NCBI RefSeq assembly: GCF_008831285.2
Contig: NC_045148.1
Span: forward strand, 9,987,001-10,051,000
DNA: 64,000 nucleotides
Source: Nymphaea colorata
Taxonomy: Eukaryota; Streptophyta; Magnoliopsida; Nymphaeales; Nymphaeaceae
Direction of reading: 5' to 3'
Below, in pieces: positions 26,018 through 40,400 of this stretch. The notes under the pieces are model-generated. The model had not been told where the DNA came from and ran no database searches. It saw only the letters and a list, made by a program, of their open reading frames with translations. The translations under genes and the position numbers were made by a program. Each line of letters starts with the position of its first letter. The first letter of the stretch is position 1.

Positions 26018-27002
26018 TTACCTCTCTCTCGAGGATAAAAGATCACTACATCGGAAGAAGTAAAACCTACTGCCCACATTGAATTTATTTTCCGGGAAAG
26101 GAGAGGAAGCAGTAGGATCATGCATTTGGCGGTAATCTGAAATAACCGTTCGGTCTAATGAGAAAAGCTCTAAAGTGGGGAGGCTTGGGCTTGTAGTCAT
26201 GACTGATTTGTCTGTAAAGCTGACTTGTACCAATCCTTGATTTGGAATCGACATTAATGTAATTCTGCCGCTTGCAGAACCCTTGAGTTGCAAAGCCATG
26301 GTGTCATCTTTTGTTTCTTTTTCCGTTGCTCCTTCCTCCCCTTCTTCATCTATAAATGGGGTGAGAATGGAAATCCTGTATTCACCTCTCTATCTCTCTC
26401 TCTCTCTCTCTCTCAGAGAAAAAAACACTTTCATTACAATTTCTTTTCTTCCTTATGGTGGATGTTGGTGTTCACTAAGAACAGGTTTTCTTTGTCTTTG
26501 CAGATGAAGGCGGACGCTGTGTGGGGTTCAAGAACGTGCTCAGGACCGCACAGCCTAGTTATATGCACTGCATCGGGGCCTTGATCTATCTTTTGATTTT
26601 TCTCCTTTGCCCGCTGAAAAAGGAATACAGGTTAGGAGACAGAGAAGCATTGCAGAAGATGAATGTGTTGTGTTCTGGATAGATCTACGCCTTGATGCAC
26701 TGCTTATGGTTGGCTATGCGAAGTCTTGCGCATGTTCTCGAAATCAAGCATCGCGTAATGATCCTCATAAACCAAATGCCTCTTCCCACGCATTTGTTCT
26801 ATGGTGGGCAACAACACGAAAGGAAGTGCAGATGGATTCGATAAATCTGTGTTACATGAACGGAGACGGTGGAAAGGATGGTGCAGATCGCGGATGCCAG
26901 ATGTTGCAATCCCTTGACAAAAATTTGTGCAAGTTAGATGAAGGCATCCGCAGTTTTCTTGAATGTTCTCCATTCTTTCTCTTTTCTTTTCTCATCTTCT
27001 AA
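26018..27002. other. Block of unassigned open frames
   Basis: A 93-codon minus-strand frame (26018-26299, beginning MALQLKGSASG) and plus-strand frames at 26283-26584 and 26607-27002 lie here, with a CT run at about 26391-26414. The sequence is less AT-rich than its surroundings and has splice-like signals. No domain is recognisable in any frame. It could hold a small unknown gene or a non-coding transcript. Confidence 0.2.
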
Positions 27003-27424
27003 TATTGCATCTCAAAGGCTCTTTTGGGTATTGGGCTTTCCTTGATATTGGTGCACTCTTCCGGGAATCAGGAAAACTCTATTAAAATTTTGAGAGATGG
27101 GTTCAACTAAAACTTGATCTTCACTCTTCAAACTGATGGTTGAACGCATAAGAAACTTAGCGGATTCTGTTTCAATATTATTGATCATACAACGGAAAGA
27201 TAGATTTGAGTATGTTCTTTCGAACGATTGAACGAATGATGCCCCTCTCCCTCGCTCGCCCGCATATACCCACACAGTGGCTGTACATTTCTTCATTATT
27301 CTATAGAGCAATGGAAGCATAAATTTCATTCTAACAGCAAAAGGGAAACGAGAAGGCTAACATTAACGCCAAGAAGAAAACGAAGGGAGAGCATACCAGT
27401 GTGTAGAGCGCGCAAACCTGACAG

Positions 27425-27640
27425 GCTCATCCTTTCTGTTTTTCCTGTTCAAGCACGAGGAACTTGTCTGCAGTTCAGCCATCATAGTTGCCTGGTTCTG
27501 AGATGTTCACTTGTTTGAGTTCTACAAAAATATCAACAATAAAATCTGAAAAAGAAGACGACTTATTCTCCCAATGGTTGCTCAAGCCTGATTCACAGAA
27601 AGAAAGAACCTAAAGTGCCTTGGTGAAACTCGGGGTTCAA
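27425..27640 (-). pseudogene. Decayed coding remnant at the start of unit A
   Basis: Read on the minus strand, this matches the open frame at 42391-42624 (shared pieces include KQVNISE, GNYDG and LEQEKQKG). Here the frame is broken by a TGA after GNYDG, another TGA at the end, and a 2-base deletion upstream. The protein family is not recognised. It may be a 3' exon of a gene truncated when the unit was formed. Confidence 0.45.
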
Positions 27641-28625
27641 TATCGGAGTGCTTTCATGGGCCTGCAGTTCGACCCAACCACAATATCAGCGTGCTTTCGA
27701 TGATGAACAGTTCGATAATACCACTTCTTGAGGATTATCCTTAGTGTTCATACTTTCGGCCTGGTCTTGAGTAACGCTCAAACGTAAATTACATGGTCAG
27801 TACGATATCAATATTATGAATGTTCATACTTTTTGCACTGAAAATGCAAGGTCTAAATGTTGACTCTCAGATGCATTAGCCATAAAAATGCAGCCTGATG
27901 GCACTAGATGCAAGTAGTCACCACCAATATAGGATCAAATTAAATTTATGGGACTGTGAGGGCGACTGACCACACGTGGCTCCGCTTGTGTATGTGGGTG
28001 CATGCCCATTACATACATCTTTAGTTTGAGATCGGAGATGGATCATGTGGTTGAAACGGTGATCAGGTGACAATGCAGTTCATGTGGTTGAAGCTCATCC
28101 ACATGCTAACGTGTAAACCAAATCCCAGCCGCTGGGCCTAAAATTGGAACAAAATTTGAACTATGTCATGAATTGATTAAGCAATTTAAGCTCTAGTAAG
28201 TCTAATACTTAGAGTTTTTCATAAAACATCTTTTACTATATACTCATAATTTTATCTGCATGAGTGTGTTCGTGTGACATAAAACTTTCCAGTAAGTTCA
28301 ACAATTTGCCAATTTCGGTTCAGTAATCCAAAAAGTTAGAGATAAGACAAACCTATTCTAACCACCAGAGTTTGTCTTCAAGTGTTGTCAATAATCAAAC
28401 AGACGTGGCAAGTACTATACTTAAGTATTATATTCAATTATTAATGGACCCGTGCTATGGATGAGATGTAATTGAATCTACTTGAAAGATGGTGTTATTA
28501 TCCAATTAAGGACATATAACTATAAGTATATATGATATATCTTTTGTCTTTGGCTTCCATTCTTGTCTACTTTGAAGGGTGGACGTGGGATTTCCTTAGA
28601 CTAAGACATACACCTTGAGTTTATC

Positions 28626-29384
28626 AAGGGGTCATTTGGTAATAGGAACAATAACATATTGTTTCATGTTTCATGTATCGGACTCAAAGATTAGTTTCAT
28701 GTTTCATGTATCGGACTCAAAGATTAGGGCAGATTCACAAAACACTATAATGCAAAAAAACATCAATTTACGTCAAATTTTAGAACAGATACATGAAATA
28801 TGTAGTATGTTATTGTTACCATTGTTAAACGACCCCGTACAGACTTTTGGGGTTCCAAATAATTTGATGTGGTTTCTTCTCAAGATAGATAATGGATTCC
28901 ATTTGAGTAAAAGTGAATCCCATGAACACTGTGTTCATTGTTGGATTGAACTTGACTTTAAATTCATGCATGAAATAATAGTGAGCGTGGCCAGTGAAAA
29001 AAGAAAAAAAAAATAAAACCATGTCCTTAAATCCTCGTTGGAATTCTAATCAAGATGGACTTGAATATGATGATGTTCTGAAAATATTAAACCGACTCCA
29101 ACCATTTGCTATCTAAATATTTGGCCAACCATAGGAATAGATCTTATTTCCAGTTCCTGGGACGCTAGAAACAATAGCATCCCAGGAAAGAGAAGAACAA
29201 ATAAGGGGGCCACATTTACATTCACAGCGGAAAATGGAATATTCATTCTAAGGTATTTTTGAAGACTGTTAGGTACAGGAACACTATCTTCTTTAGAACG
29301 CTCCATGTATTTAATAATGCTTCATGAATATGTTGCAAGGTATTCATGAAGAGATATAGTTTTCCTATTACCAAACACCCTTTT
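28626..29384. mobile_element. Candidate inverted-terminus element in unit A
   Basis: The left end contains GGGGTCATTTGGTAATAGGAA and the reverse complement of 29361-29384 contains AGGGTGTTTGGTAATAGGAA. The interior is non-coding, with repeated GTTTCATG words and a 33-bp tandem duplication at about 28661-28727. The corresponding part of unit B is rearranged, so the true limits are uncertain. Confidence 0.35.
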
Positions 29385-30112
29385 AGGCTAATCTCAAACA
29401 TCGTTGTTTGGCAGAACAGAACACATAAAACAAGCACAAATGTGTTCCTTACTTTTGCTATTTTTGGGTGAACAAAGGAGTCTCACCATCCGGTAAAGAG
29501 CCAAAGCTTCCACTCAACCTTTTGTCTCTTTACGATACACGATATGCTTTTGGTAACTTGGGGTTTGTGACATAAGATGTTGATGTTTGTGACATCCGAA
29601 ATAGAGGGTGATCACCGCCTACCAGCTCCCACTCCACGCCGTCACACCAACCCCTTCTAGACCCTTCTGTTTTTTTTTTATGTATTCCGCCATCTACATA
29701 ATGTACGTATGACAAACATACTTTAGGGGAGACAATAAATAAGAACATTGTATTCATGAAACAAATGTTACGAAACACCAAGAACATAACATGGAATAAT
29801 TATATCCAATCTTTCATTTTAGATTTAGAAACGGCATCCATAATTACACTTTGTTCCATGGAACAAGATCATTGTGCTTTAGAACTTGTATTATAGAATC
29901 ATGTTCTGTAGGAACAACATGTGTTTAAGAAACTTAATATTTTTCTTATTAAATGTCCTCTAAAATCTGTAATTTCCTCTAAAATTGGTGATATTGCTCG
30001 ATGATCAGACTAAGGGACGATGGTCCATCTTCATGTCTGTTTATTTTCTGATCTGACTCAAAATTATAAAGTAGGATTTGATGACCAAGACTACTCTCGC
30101 ACTTTAAGCTTA

Positions 30113-30354
30113 AGGTAGCATTTGGATGATATACTAAAAAAAAAAAAGTTTGGTTTTATAAAAACTAATTGTCTTCAAAAAACAGTTTTAAGCAGGTTCG
30201 AAGGACTGGTTTGTATTTTTTGGATAAAAAGACCAAAATGCAATTTTTTTTGTGAATAACTTGGGGATGATAAGTTATTCACTCCCTTTCGAACAATAGT
30301 TTTTATCAAAAATGAGTTTTTGACAAAACCCATTTTTGTTGTCATCCAAACATA
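30113..30354. mobile_element. Small inverted-terminus element shared by both units
   Basis: The left end (AGCATTTGGATGATATAC) mirrors the right end (reverse complement GTATGTTTGGATGACAAC). A diverged version lies at about 45600-45812 in unit B, so this insertion predates the duplication. Confidence 0.45.
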
Positions 30355-31059
30355 CATGAGAAAGCATTTTGGAAAGAATGACTGATTTGACCGATGACCT
30401 AATCAATTGTTTCGTAGGGCCAAGCTTTGGACACCTTAGCAATGCGGATCCAACTTTGTAAGGATTCAAGAATCAACGGTTAAAGTTTTCTAATTATAAA
30501 ATCTAATTTGTGTGCGGGAGTCATACTTTTTTAAATTATATCTTTTTTGGAAAGTTAAAATATTCATTTACAATAGCTTAATTTATTAACAAATAACGCT
30601 GGACTTTTGTCCAGATGTGATCTGATATATTTCTGGCTCAAAAGCTTTTTTTTTTTTTTTTTTTTTTCTGGATGTGGAGGGGAAAAAAGAGTGATACTTT
30701 AAAAGTGATCGAACTACTCTTTATATTTTGATTTATGAATTTAACTCCGTCTAGATGGAATGTTGGAGATACTATGTTAGTGTTATTTCCAAAAGGTTTG
30801 GACCGTTTGGTGTAATGGGTAAGGTAAGAGTTGGTAGGCAGCCAATCAACTTTTTTTTGTGTGGTAAAAAATGGCAGCGCACTGACACATAAATTGAAGC
30901 GTGGCGAGAGTAACACTTCCAAATAGCAAAAGGAATCTTATATCTTAAGAAGATGAGGGGTTAAGTAGGAGCTTTAACCTTGTACCGAACAGTGAAAACC
31001 CCGACTCACCTTGTCCATGTTAGGGCCATGTATTCTCAAAAGTACCAAAAAAGAATTAT

Positions 31060-34000
31060 CAGGATTTGTTACATTGATGATATGTTGGCGATATTTATAA
31101 CAAGCATCATTTATACCAAACTTACAGCGTAACAAGTAGCCAGGTTATCATGCCAGGGCGGAACCAAGGTGTTCACCTTAATTTTTTTCTAAATTTACAT
31201 GTAAATTTTAAAAAAATTACCTATTTTATATAAAAATTTTGAAAATTGATATTTCCGTTTTAAAAATTTTAATTTGACCCCTTTCAAGAAAACTTTTTTA
31301 CTTTACCCCATGTAATCACATAGAGGGTGATGAGACCACAGTTGATATTGAAATTATTGGCCCATGGATAGACGGGACCCAAAAAAATGTGCTCTTCTTT
31401 TCAATTACAAATGTGAAAGTCTTGTATTTGCATGCTTCTCCTTACAGTTCCCAAAAACTTGCAAAGAAAGTATCATTTATTTACAAAATAGTACCTAAAT
31501 TTTTTAGTTATTACTTTTAACCTCAAACTTTTGCAGCTTAATTCTTCTAAAACATGCTCGTTCTCTCGCCTGTAAGAGCTCCGTGTACCTCGTTTATACC
31601 TAGTGGTTTCATTGTCACCATTAATAAATAACTGAAGAAAAAGATGAAGATAAGTTCGATTCCAAGACTAAAGGTCCGCAATATGTGTTAACTTAATGAA
31701 GGCAGCTAAAGTGGCACATTCTTGCTGGCTTTGTAAGAAAATCAAAAGATGATATCTAGAGAGTTATTTGATCATACCAAGTATTTTGCATTGCCTTTAA
31801 AGAAGCAATCTGATTTTAGATGTAAAATAAGCCATTTAGTTGGCGAGAGGATTGGAACCTGTCTACTTCATTAAATGGTAAACAACAAGCTGCATATTCT
31901 AAACTATTTTTCTTTTCCAGTTCCACCTCATACTTGAGATTTTATAAGACCAACGAGGTTAGGTCTCCAATTATGTCATACGTCTTTCATGTATATGTAT
32001 AAAGAAAGTTTAGATCGTTTTGTCGCGGCTTGCATATGTATGAGTTGGACAAATAAATAGTGACAGACTTTTTCACATAATCAATCTAACTTTAGTGGCC
32101 GCAACCATAACAAATTATTGTTATTGTCTCATGAACTTGTCCCAAAAATCGAGTTAGTTTCATAAAACTGTGCATCGTAAACTATTTTTTTTCCACCTCA
32201 TACTTGGTATTTTATAAGGATAAGGAGGCTAGGTCTCCAATAAATGTCATACATCTTTCATATATATTATATATATATATATATATATAAAGTTTAAATC
32301 GTATTGCCAACATAGATGAATTGGACAATAGATGGAGCAGTGTCAAAAGTGTTTGACATGATGACATAACTATTGGTGAGTATAGATCTGGGTACCCTTC
32401 AAAAAATGTCGAATCCTCCACCCAACCCCTCATTCATAGAGTATATGGCTTGCCTGGGTGCTTCCAGATACCTCCCTTGCCGTGCTTCAATTGCATGTTG
32501 ATGGCTCATCGTTTGCAGCACATAGAGTTGACCTTCTAGAGAATCGAAACGGAAACTCGTCGCCTGCCAGCCCTACGCGATTCAGTTGGACCAACCCCTT
32601 GGAAATTGGTGAGTATAAATAATCCGACAAATAAGTTTTGTAGAAATTCATTTTCAGCAAAAACCTACTTTTTAAAAAGAAAACCTGACACCACCCGTCA
32701 GTTATTCACAAAACGACTGTTTTGGTCACATTATTCAAACACATAAAGTAGTTTTTCAAAACTTATTAAAAACCAAAGTTTTTAGAAAACGCAAAATGAA
32801 TTTCTTTAATGTGTCATAATTTTGGTAGCACTACAGTTGCGTTTCAATATATATACAAGATGGTAAAAATTTCGCTTCGGTGTAAAGCACCTTAGGAAGT
32901 CGCAACTTATGAGTGCAAATTGAGAAATGTCACATCAATCTCTCTCCATTTTAAGAGCAAACTGAACTCCTGCATTTGATTACCTTAGATTTTAGATATG
33001 TGGATATATTTATATATGTCGACGCAAATAGATTCATATCAAAATCGATAGTTCTCTAAATTAAGACTCTTGAGTCAAATTTAAGATTCTCACTTGAGAT
33101 CCTCATTTCATGTTTTTGTATTAGGGAAAAAAAATCTGATGTAAAGCCAGAAGGAAGTGATTATGATTTTAAATGTACAATCAAACACACCAACCGTACC
33201 GAATTGAATACAATTTGTTGCCTTATCGACTATCATATGTACCTTAAAAGTTGTTTGTTAAAAGTAATAGTATGTTCTCATTTTATGAATCTACATAACA
33301 CTTGTATGTTATTATTTCATGCATGTGCCAAGAATAGAACAAAAATGTTCCATGAACCTGTCCTAGTTGTAGGATAGATGCATGAAACACTTTTGCTATC
33401 CCCACACAACCCTTGATACTTTATTTTCATGATTGGCCACATTCAAGAAGACAAATACTTTTTTTTTTCAAAAGTTGCACGAAAAGCAACCTAATTGGCA
33501 TTGCACCATATGGAATTTAGAATCCTCTCAACTTGTAATCATTATTGTTTTCTTTTTCTTTTTATTTTTCTAATTCATGACGCACAATGGGGACATCTTA
33601 AAATAGGAATTACGGCTAAATCGCACTTTTAAATTGATCTAAAATCTCTACCGTCCATTTTGGCAAGAATAATTAAACTATGAATAGCAATGATGTGCTT
33701 CCTTAGCGAATTAGGGTAACTTAAATGTTTGAAAAAAAAAAATCTTAGCGAATTAGGGTGACTTAAATGTTTGAAAAAAAAAATGATGGTCGAGACAAAT
33801 TGAATTCTACGTATTCGTGCCTATTCGAACTGATGGTGATGGGAAAGAAATATAATGGTGATGGCGAAAGGAACATATTGGCGACGTTAAGGTTTTTGTT
33901 GATGCACATGAAAAAGGCGGTTTTGATTGACCATTTTTACCAATCTACCTGGTTATTTGCCTCAATTGATTGAGTATGATCTGATTGATATAGCTGGACC

Positions 34001-34300
34001 TCGTGCTAGTTAATGTGATTTTAAACTGCTCCTTTATACCCAAAAAAAAAAAAAAAAATGGTGCATCGCGAGAATTTTACCCCAGGTTTTCTTTTACACA
34101 TAAAATTTTACTATGTATTTTTCATTGAATTAAAAAAAAATTACTATGTATTTTTCATGGAATTAAAAAAAAAGTCGCGTCAGACTTTTTCCCACGGTGT
34201 AATTTTTGATGGCATGAAAAGTTTGAGCACTTAACCGTAATTAACTGAAATGGGAGGGCAAAAAATTGTAAAATCCTTGATGGGACCCACCCACTCCACT
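31060..34300. other. Unit-A-specific region upstream of the first ETHE1 gene
   Basis: No recognisable gene was found. The region has no counterpart in unit B. It holds an (AT)n run near 32265, a degraded hAT-like fragment starting near 31155, a Tourist-like patch at about 32970-33180, a 42-bp tandem duplication at about 33700-33780 and a 34-bp one at about 34108-34172. Confidence 0.45.
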
Positions 34301-34301
34301 T

Positions 34302-34323
34302 GGCCCATTCGGTTTTTATATAA
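34302..34323 (+). promoter_or_regulatory. Core promoter of ETHE1 copy A
   Basis: A TATATAA box (34317-34323) sits 92 bases before the start codon. A GGCCCA word (34302-34307, the complement of a site II TGGGCC element, common in plant mitochondrial and ribosomal gene promoters) lies just upstream. Transcription would start near 34350, which excludes the in-frame upstream Met at 34250. Confidence 0.6.
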
Positions 34324-34414
34324 GCAAAGTCCCTCCTCCTTCGGCTTCGGGGTCGATCCTTCAAGAGAGCCAACACGGACAGCCTCCCTCCCTCCCCTGG
34401 TCGCGGGGTCAGCC

Positions 34415-37400
34415 ATGATCCGATTCCGGTCTTTGCTTTCTTCCTCCTCTTCCCTCGTCTCCCGCATTGCCTTTCCTGCATCTTCTTCCTCTCGTCTTAC
34501 TTTCCCTGCCTGTGGCCTCGCCGCTTGCCCTAATCCCTCTCAAGGAAGCAGCTTCCTGGCGAGGGCAATGTCTGCAGTAGCGAGATCTCCGGGAGGTTCC
34601 AATCTTCTCCTCAAGCAGCTCTTCGAGAGCAAGTCCTGTACCTACACTTACTTGCTCGCCGACGTCGCTCATCCCGAGAAGCCTGCTGTGGTGAGTGGCT
34701 GCTCTTGTTCTTGCTCTTCTCCACTGGTTGATGCTTTTACGTTCTCGTGTTGATTCCGATCCGATTCTCGCTTTTTCTTGTTCGTTTGGATTTTCATGTT
34801 ATTTTCGAGTTTATGGGGCTTGCAAGGCCTTTTATCAATGTTCGTGGATTGTTGATTCCGTCTTGAAGTTGGTGTTTTCGTCGTTGGTAAGTTTTTGTTG
34901 CTTCTTTTGAATTATGGTGCTTACGAGGTCCCTTTTTTCTGTTTTTTTTTAAATGATTTTTTTTTTTGCTTTCAACACATTTTTGTTAATTAGCTTGATC
35001 ATGTCGATTCAAAGCGCATGATTCTTCTTCTTCTTCTTTTGAATTAATTATTTTTTGTTTTTGTTGAAAATTTTGATTTTCTTTATGAATGAATTTTTGT
35101 GGCAAGCCTCTCTCTCTCTCTCTCTCTCTCTGTTTTTCTTGTTCCTCTTTTGAATTAATTGTTTGTGTCTTTGTTGAAAAATTTTAGTTTGTTTTTATGA
35201 ATTATGCGTGGAGCGTTTTTTGTTCTTATTTACTCCATAATTAGTACGTTGTTTCTGAATTTATTTCTTTATCCACAGCGTATTAAGTTAATTTATTTTA
35301 CTTTTCATATTTTCTGACCGTAGGAAGAACTTTCGACAGTGGGGTAATGCTTTGAGAGTTTTTGCTAATTTTTTAATTCTATATTAATGCCAAATTAGCC
35401 CAAAAGGTTATTTCCTGCTTCCTTAGTTTCCTGAGCTGCGTCCTGTTGTGTAGGTAACACTGGGTAATTTTTTTTTGCACAACAAGGATTATCAAGGCCT
35501 TTTAAATAACTATAACATCCTTTTCCGTTTCCCCTGAAAACTTTTTCAGACGTAGGTCTTGGTTGTTTGCTTATATTGTTCAGAACTGTTAGTTATTTAT
35601 TCATTATTTCCATATAGCTTATCATTTAAGTTCTACTTTGCATTCCCTTATCTCTGAACCTGTGTTTCCTACAATTTTATTTGCATAGTTGATGCTTTTC
35701 CGTTTTTGTCTTTGTTGATGATGCTGCTTTCTTGGTAACAATCATTTGCCTGAAACGTGCTAACCTTAAATGACAAGTTCTTTGTGCCCTGCCTGCTTGT
35801 CTAGTTGATCGATCCAGTTGACCAGACAGTCGACAGAGACCTTAGTCTTATCAACGAATTAGGCTTAAAGTTGATTTATGCTATGAATACCCATTGCCAT
35901 GCTGACCATATCACTGGAACCGGTTTGCTAAAGGTATGCGACTGCCCTGTGTTCTTCCTTGCTAACTTTGCTTGAATTGTCAACTGCAGAGTGTTGAATT
36001 AGTCTTTCTATATTCCTCCTTGGGAAACATAACTTTTTCATGTGACCCAAATACTTTCCTGCAGAAAAAGATGCCTGAGGTGAAGTCAATTATCTCGAAA
36101 GATAGCCAAGCCAAGGCAGATATTTTGATCAATGCTGGTGATAAAATACAGTTTGGGAATTTGTTTCTGGAGGTAATGAGTAGGTATTTACTAATTCTAT
36201 CCAGATGGCTGACTTAATTGATCTATGCAGAGCCTAACAGAAAAATAGTGACAACTTCTTTATTTACATGCCTTTGGTTCTTTGCTGTCAATGAAAAGAT
36301 CCTCTTGTGATTCACTTTTAGTTGCACAGAAAACCAAGGTATTGAACTGAAGACAATGATTGTTCTGTTAGGCCACAACAATCTTAGACTGATTTTTTTT
36401 TTCTTTGGGTTTATATTTTCCTTCATAATTTTGTAAGTATTTCCATGTGATGGGCCCATAACCACAACTACTTCCTAATAAATCCTTCTTTTCATGTGTT
36501 ATACATGTGGCCTATTTCAGTCTTCCTCTTGATTCTAAATGTAGTACTAGAAAGTAATCTTCCACGCCTCGTCGCCTCCTGAGTTTTCTCTGCATACTGA
36601 CATTTTTCTTGTTATAAGCCTCAGTTGCCTATATCCAAAGAAAAGGTTCATGTCCTGGTTTTGTCTCCCACTTCGTGATAAGGCTCAATATCTAGTTGAA
36701 ATATATCTACTGCCCATGCTACAGTAGTGGACTTCTGTCTAGTCTTGAATCTCTTGGTCTAGTCCTTTACATAAGCTCTCATATATGTAAGTTCTGTGGT
36801 ATACATCAACTTATATTTGTTATGCAGGCTCGTGCAACTCCAGGGCATACTGCTGGCTGTGTCACATTTGTGACAGGTGATGGGCCCAATCACCCTAACC
36901 CTAGGATGGCTTTTACAGGTGATACTCTTCTAATACGAGGCTGTGGAAGGACAGACTTCCAGGTTTGTCTATATGTTTCTTTTTTTTGCTACTACAATAA
37001 TTAATAATATGCGTTAAGACGTGAAATGATGTTCATTTTTGGCGATGGTTAGAAAGCTTAAGTTCTAGAAATGATTGGCAATATCAAAATCAATACAATG
37101 GACTTCCCAGTGCTCTTGGATTTTCTCTTCTGGAACATGAACATTTTCTCTTAAAGTTTTTCTGTTGCAAAATGTCTTCTGTGCTAAGTTTCAAATTTTG
37201 ATGGGGGAAACCTTCTTTACATTTGCTTTCTCTTGGCATATCCAATGCCAACTAAGGGTCTGTTTCACTACCATATGATAGAAGAGAATAAAGAGATTGG
37301 GTATTCTAACTCGGTAACACAAATAATTCAAAAAGAAGTTAAGGACTCCTATTGCGATGCTGAATATGACATTGAAAGGCTGATTCATAATTTTGTTGTG

Positions 37401-40400
37401 CTTATCTACTCATTTCTTGCAAATGATTGATCCTGTGATTCATTCTTTTATCAATTTAGAGTACCTGAAATTTAATCTTCAGTTTCCATGTGTTTTTTAG
37501 TTGTTCCATTTGTGTTGTCATCTCTAGTTTCTAAGCGCTTAATGCATGTAATAAGCTGGAAATGAAATCTAGAAAAATAGGAGAATATACTGAAATTGGA
37601 AAACCGCTGTAACCAACTAATGAATTGAAAGTTGAAACTAAGTCAAAATATTGATGGTCTACAATATAGTAATGTAGGATTACATCTTCAGAATAGTTTA
37701 TAGTCAACGCAAATCTAGTTGTTTGGAGTGCATGCAGGGCATAAATTCGTCGACCACAGCAAGTCTTCTTCACCACCATTAAATTGCTCCATGGAGTAAC
37801 TTTTACTATCTCTATTTAGAGCATGATTTGAATTCTGATGCAAACTTATGGTCTCATAAGAAATATTTCAGATCAGATTTTGTGTTCTCAACTAATTTCT
37901 TCGGTGACATTTTCTAGAAGTGAAGATCATAAGGTCAAATTTTAATTGCGATATAGAACCTGTAAGCATAACACTTGAACTGCAGCTAATTTTACTATAC
38001 CTGTAGCTTGGGCAGTGTAACCAAAGTGCCAATTCCAATAGCAGACTTAGGCTACTGGGACGGCATGCAATAGTAAGGAATAAAAAGGCTGTGTGACTTG
38101 CACCCCTACTTGACTTCAAGTGCTCCTTTCTCGTCAGCCTACTTTGCTCTGTTTGTGCTATTTGCCACCATCTCTACATCTGCCATGATTCAGTGATTAC
38201 TGAGCCTTGTTTAAGAGTAATTTAGCCATTGTCATGCTTCATCTAATTCTTTTTCCTCTTTTGTGTGCAGGGAGGAAACTCAACTCAACTTTACAAATCT
38301 GTACATTCTCAGGTATGTATATCATCTGGTCGTGGAAAACGGTTGCCATTTGTTTTTCCTTTTTATCTATGAGACAATGTGACAGTGATACATTATGTGC
38401 TGTGTTTTTTTTCCTTTTTATCTATGAGACAATGTGACAGTGATACATTATGTGATGTGTTCCTCATTCTGAAACTCATTGTCTGTTCAGATATTCTCAC
38501 TTCCAAAGGATACATTGATTTATCCTTGTCATGACTACAAAGGATATACTGTAAGTGCTTATGATTGGAACTTAGAAGTGGTCCTTAGGTAGTCATCTGT
38601 TGTGACTGAGTATTTTGAGTTTCAATTTACAGGTTAGCACAGTGGGTGAGGAGATGCTTTATAACCCTCGATTGTCAAAAGATGAGGTAAGCTGCAAGCT
38701 TCTGGTTTTGTTTTTTGTCTAACTTTGACTATCTTCTCCCTATGAATATTTCTGAAGAAACAAATTATTTGAACACTTGACCAGTTAGGAGCTGACCTCT
38801 ATTGAATTTGAGACTGCCACTAAGCCATCAGGATATCTTATTTGACCCCTTGTTCAAGTTATGTAATCTCAATCAAGTAATAATTCCTCTAGGAAGTAAA
38901 GTGACTTTCCTACAACTGCCTTTACATGCATGAGGGGATATTAGCCAACTCCTGTTAGCACCGACTGATTTTTAACTGAATGTTTGGTCGCCATCACCTG
39001 AAAGTGTGTTCTTTAGCAACGAGTTTTCATTACTTATTTGTTTTTACCTTTATTTAGAAAACAACGTATCAGATGTTGGTATTCCTTGAGCAACTTCCCA
39101 CGAAAGATCTGAGGGCGGGCATCTGCCTTTGCTCTGCAGTTTTGAACTTTCCGTCTATCTTCCGTTCTGAATATATTCCAGCAAATGAAAATGTTTTAAT
39201 TAAGATACCAGATCGGGAATAATAAATTCACAAAGATTGAAGTATGAGAATAATGCAGATGGAAAGATATGATGACACAAGTATGAACACCGTGCTGCTT
39301 GAGAGGCAAACTCTGTCATTCTATTGTTCATATTCAGTGCGCAAAAGACATGGATCCTTTTTCAAGTACCAAAATTGGTCATGTTAACAACCTGTAATAA
39401 TGAAAATAATTCACCACATGGTATGAATGCAAATGTCATTTTTCCTATCATATTCAACGGAATGGAGCAGAACAAGCTCTCCATAGTATAATAGAATGAG
39501 AAATCCAATCCAAAGCCATCCGATGATCAAAACCTCTGTGCCAGACCTGTCCACCATATTTTCCCTTGTGTATAATATCCTGGTCACTTAATTCATTCAT
39601 TTTTTCTTGTTATTCATTTTGTTTTCTGTTGGTTGTATCACTAATAGGTGGACTTTGCATTTCAGTATTTCTATCTGTCAGAATGTCCAATAACTATGAT
39701 TGCTGACATAATCTTCTGAATGGACTCCTACCAGAAGAGGTTCCATTCACCTCACTGAGGGGCTGGACTTGATAACTTCAAGTTCAAGAACATCAAATGC
39801 AACACTAGGTGTCTCTTCGCATAGTTTTGGAAGGGAAGGGATGTACTTAGCACAGCTTACCAATCCGAAACATAAAAAAATATGAAAAGCACATATAAGT
39901 TCAAGTTGCCGGATTATACTTTCAAAGTTTCAATACTAAAGAGGCCTTTTGTCATCATGGTGCATAAAATTCTCTTCTGTCTTGTTCTTAGCTTTTACAT
40001 GTGTCTTGATTCGCTCATTTTTGTCTTTGCAGGCAACATTCCAAAAAATCATGGAAGGTAAGTGCTAGAAAGTGGTCTTTGCCTTATTTAAACTTGTCTT
40101 TTCTAATCTCTAGACTATCCAAACCAAAGGTTGGCTTGTTCAAGCTTTGACAAGATGTCATCTGTTACGGCAAATAAAGCATGTCTGGGCACCAATTCCG
40201 GGCTGGCTTCTCTTTAAGCTTTGGAACTTGGTCCAGTAACTGCACTTGGCGGAGCCCAATTAGAATGAAGTCTATCAGTTTGGCTCTAACCTCACTTGAA
40301 CTTCATCTAGTTTTCTGGGGCCAACCTGAGCTTGACCAACTTGATCGAGGAGTGCCTCAAGCTCGATCTTCTTATCTCCCAGCCAACCCACATTGATTGA

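Noticed and set aside
34250-34414. Upstream in-frame Met as the start of ETHE1 copy A
   Set aside because: It lies before the TATA box. Copy B has no equivalent extension, and the Ser/Arg-rich presequence begins at 34415.
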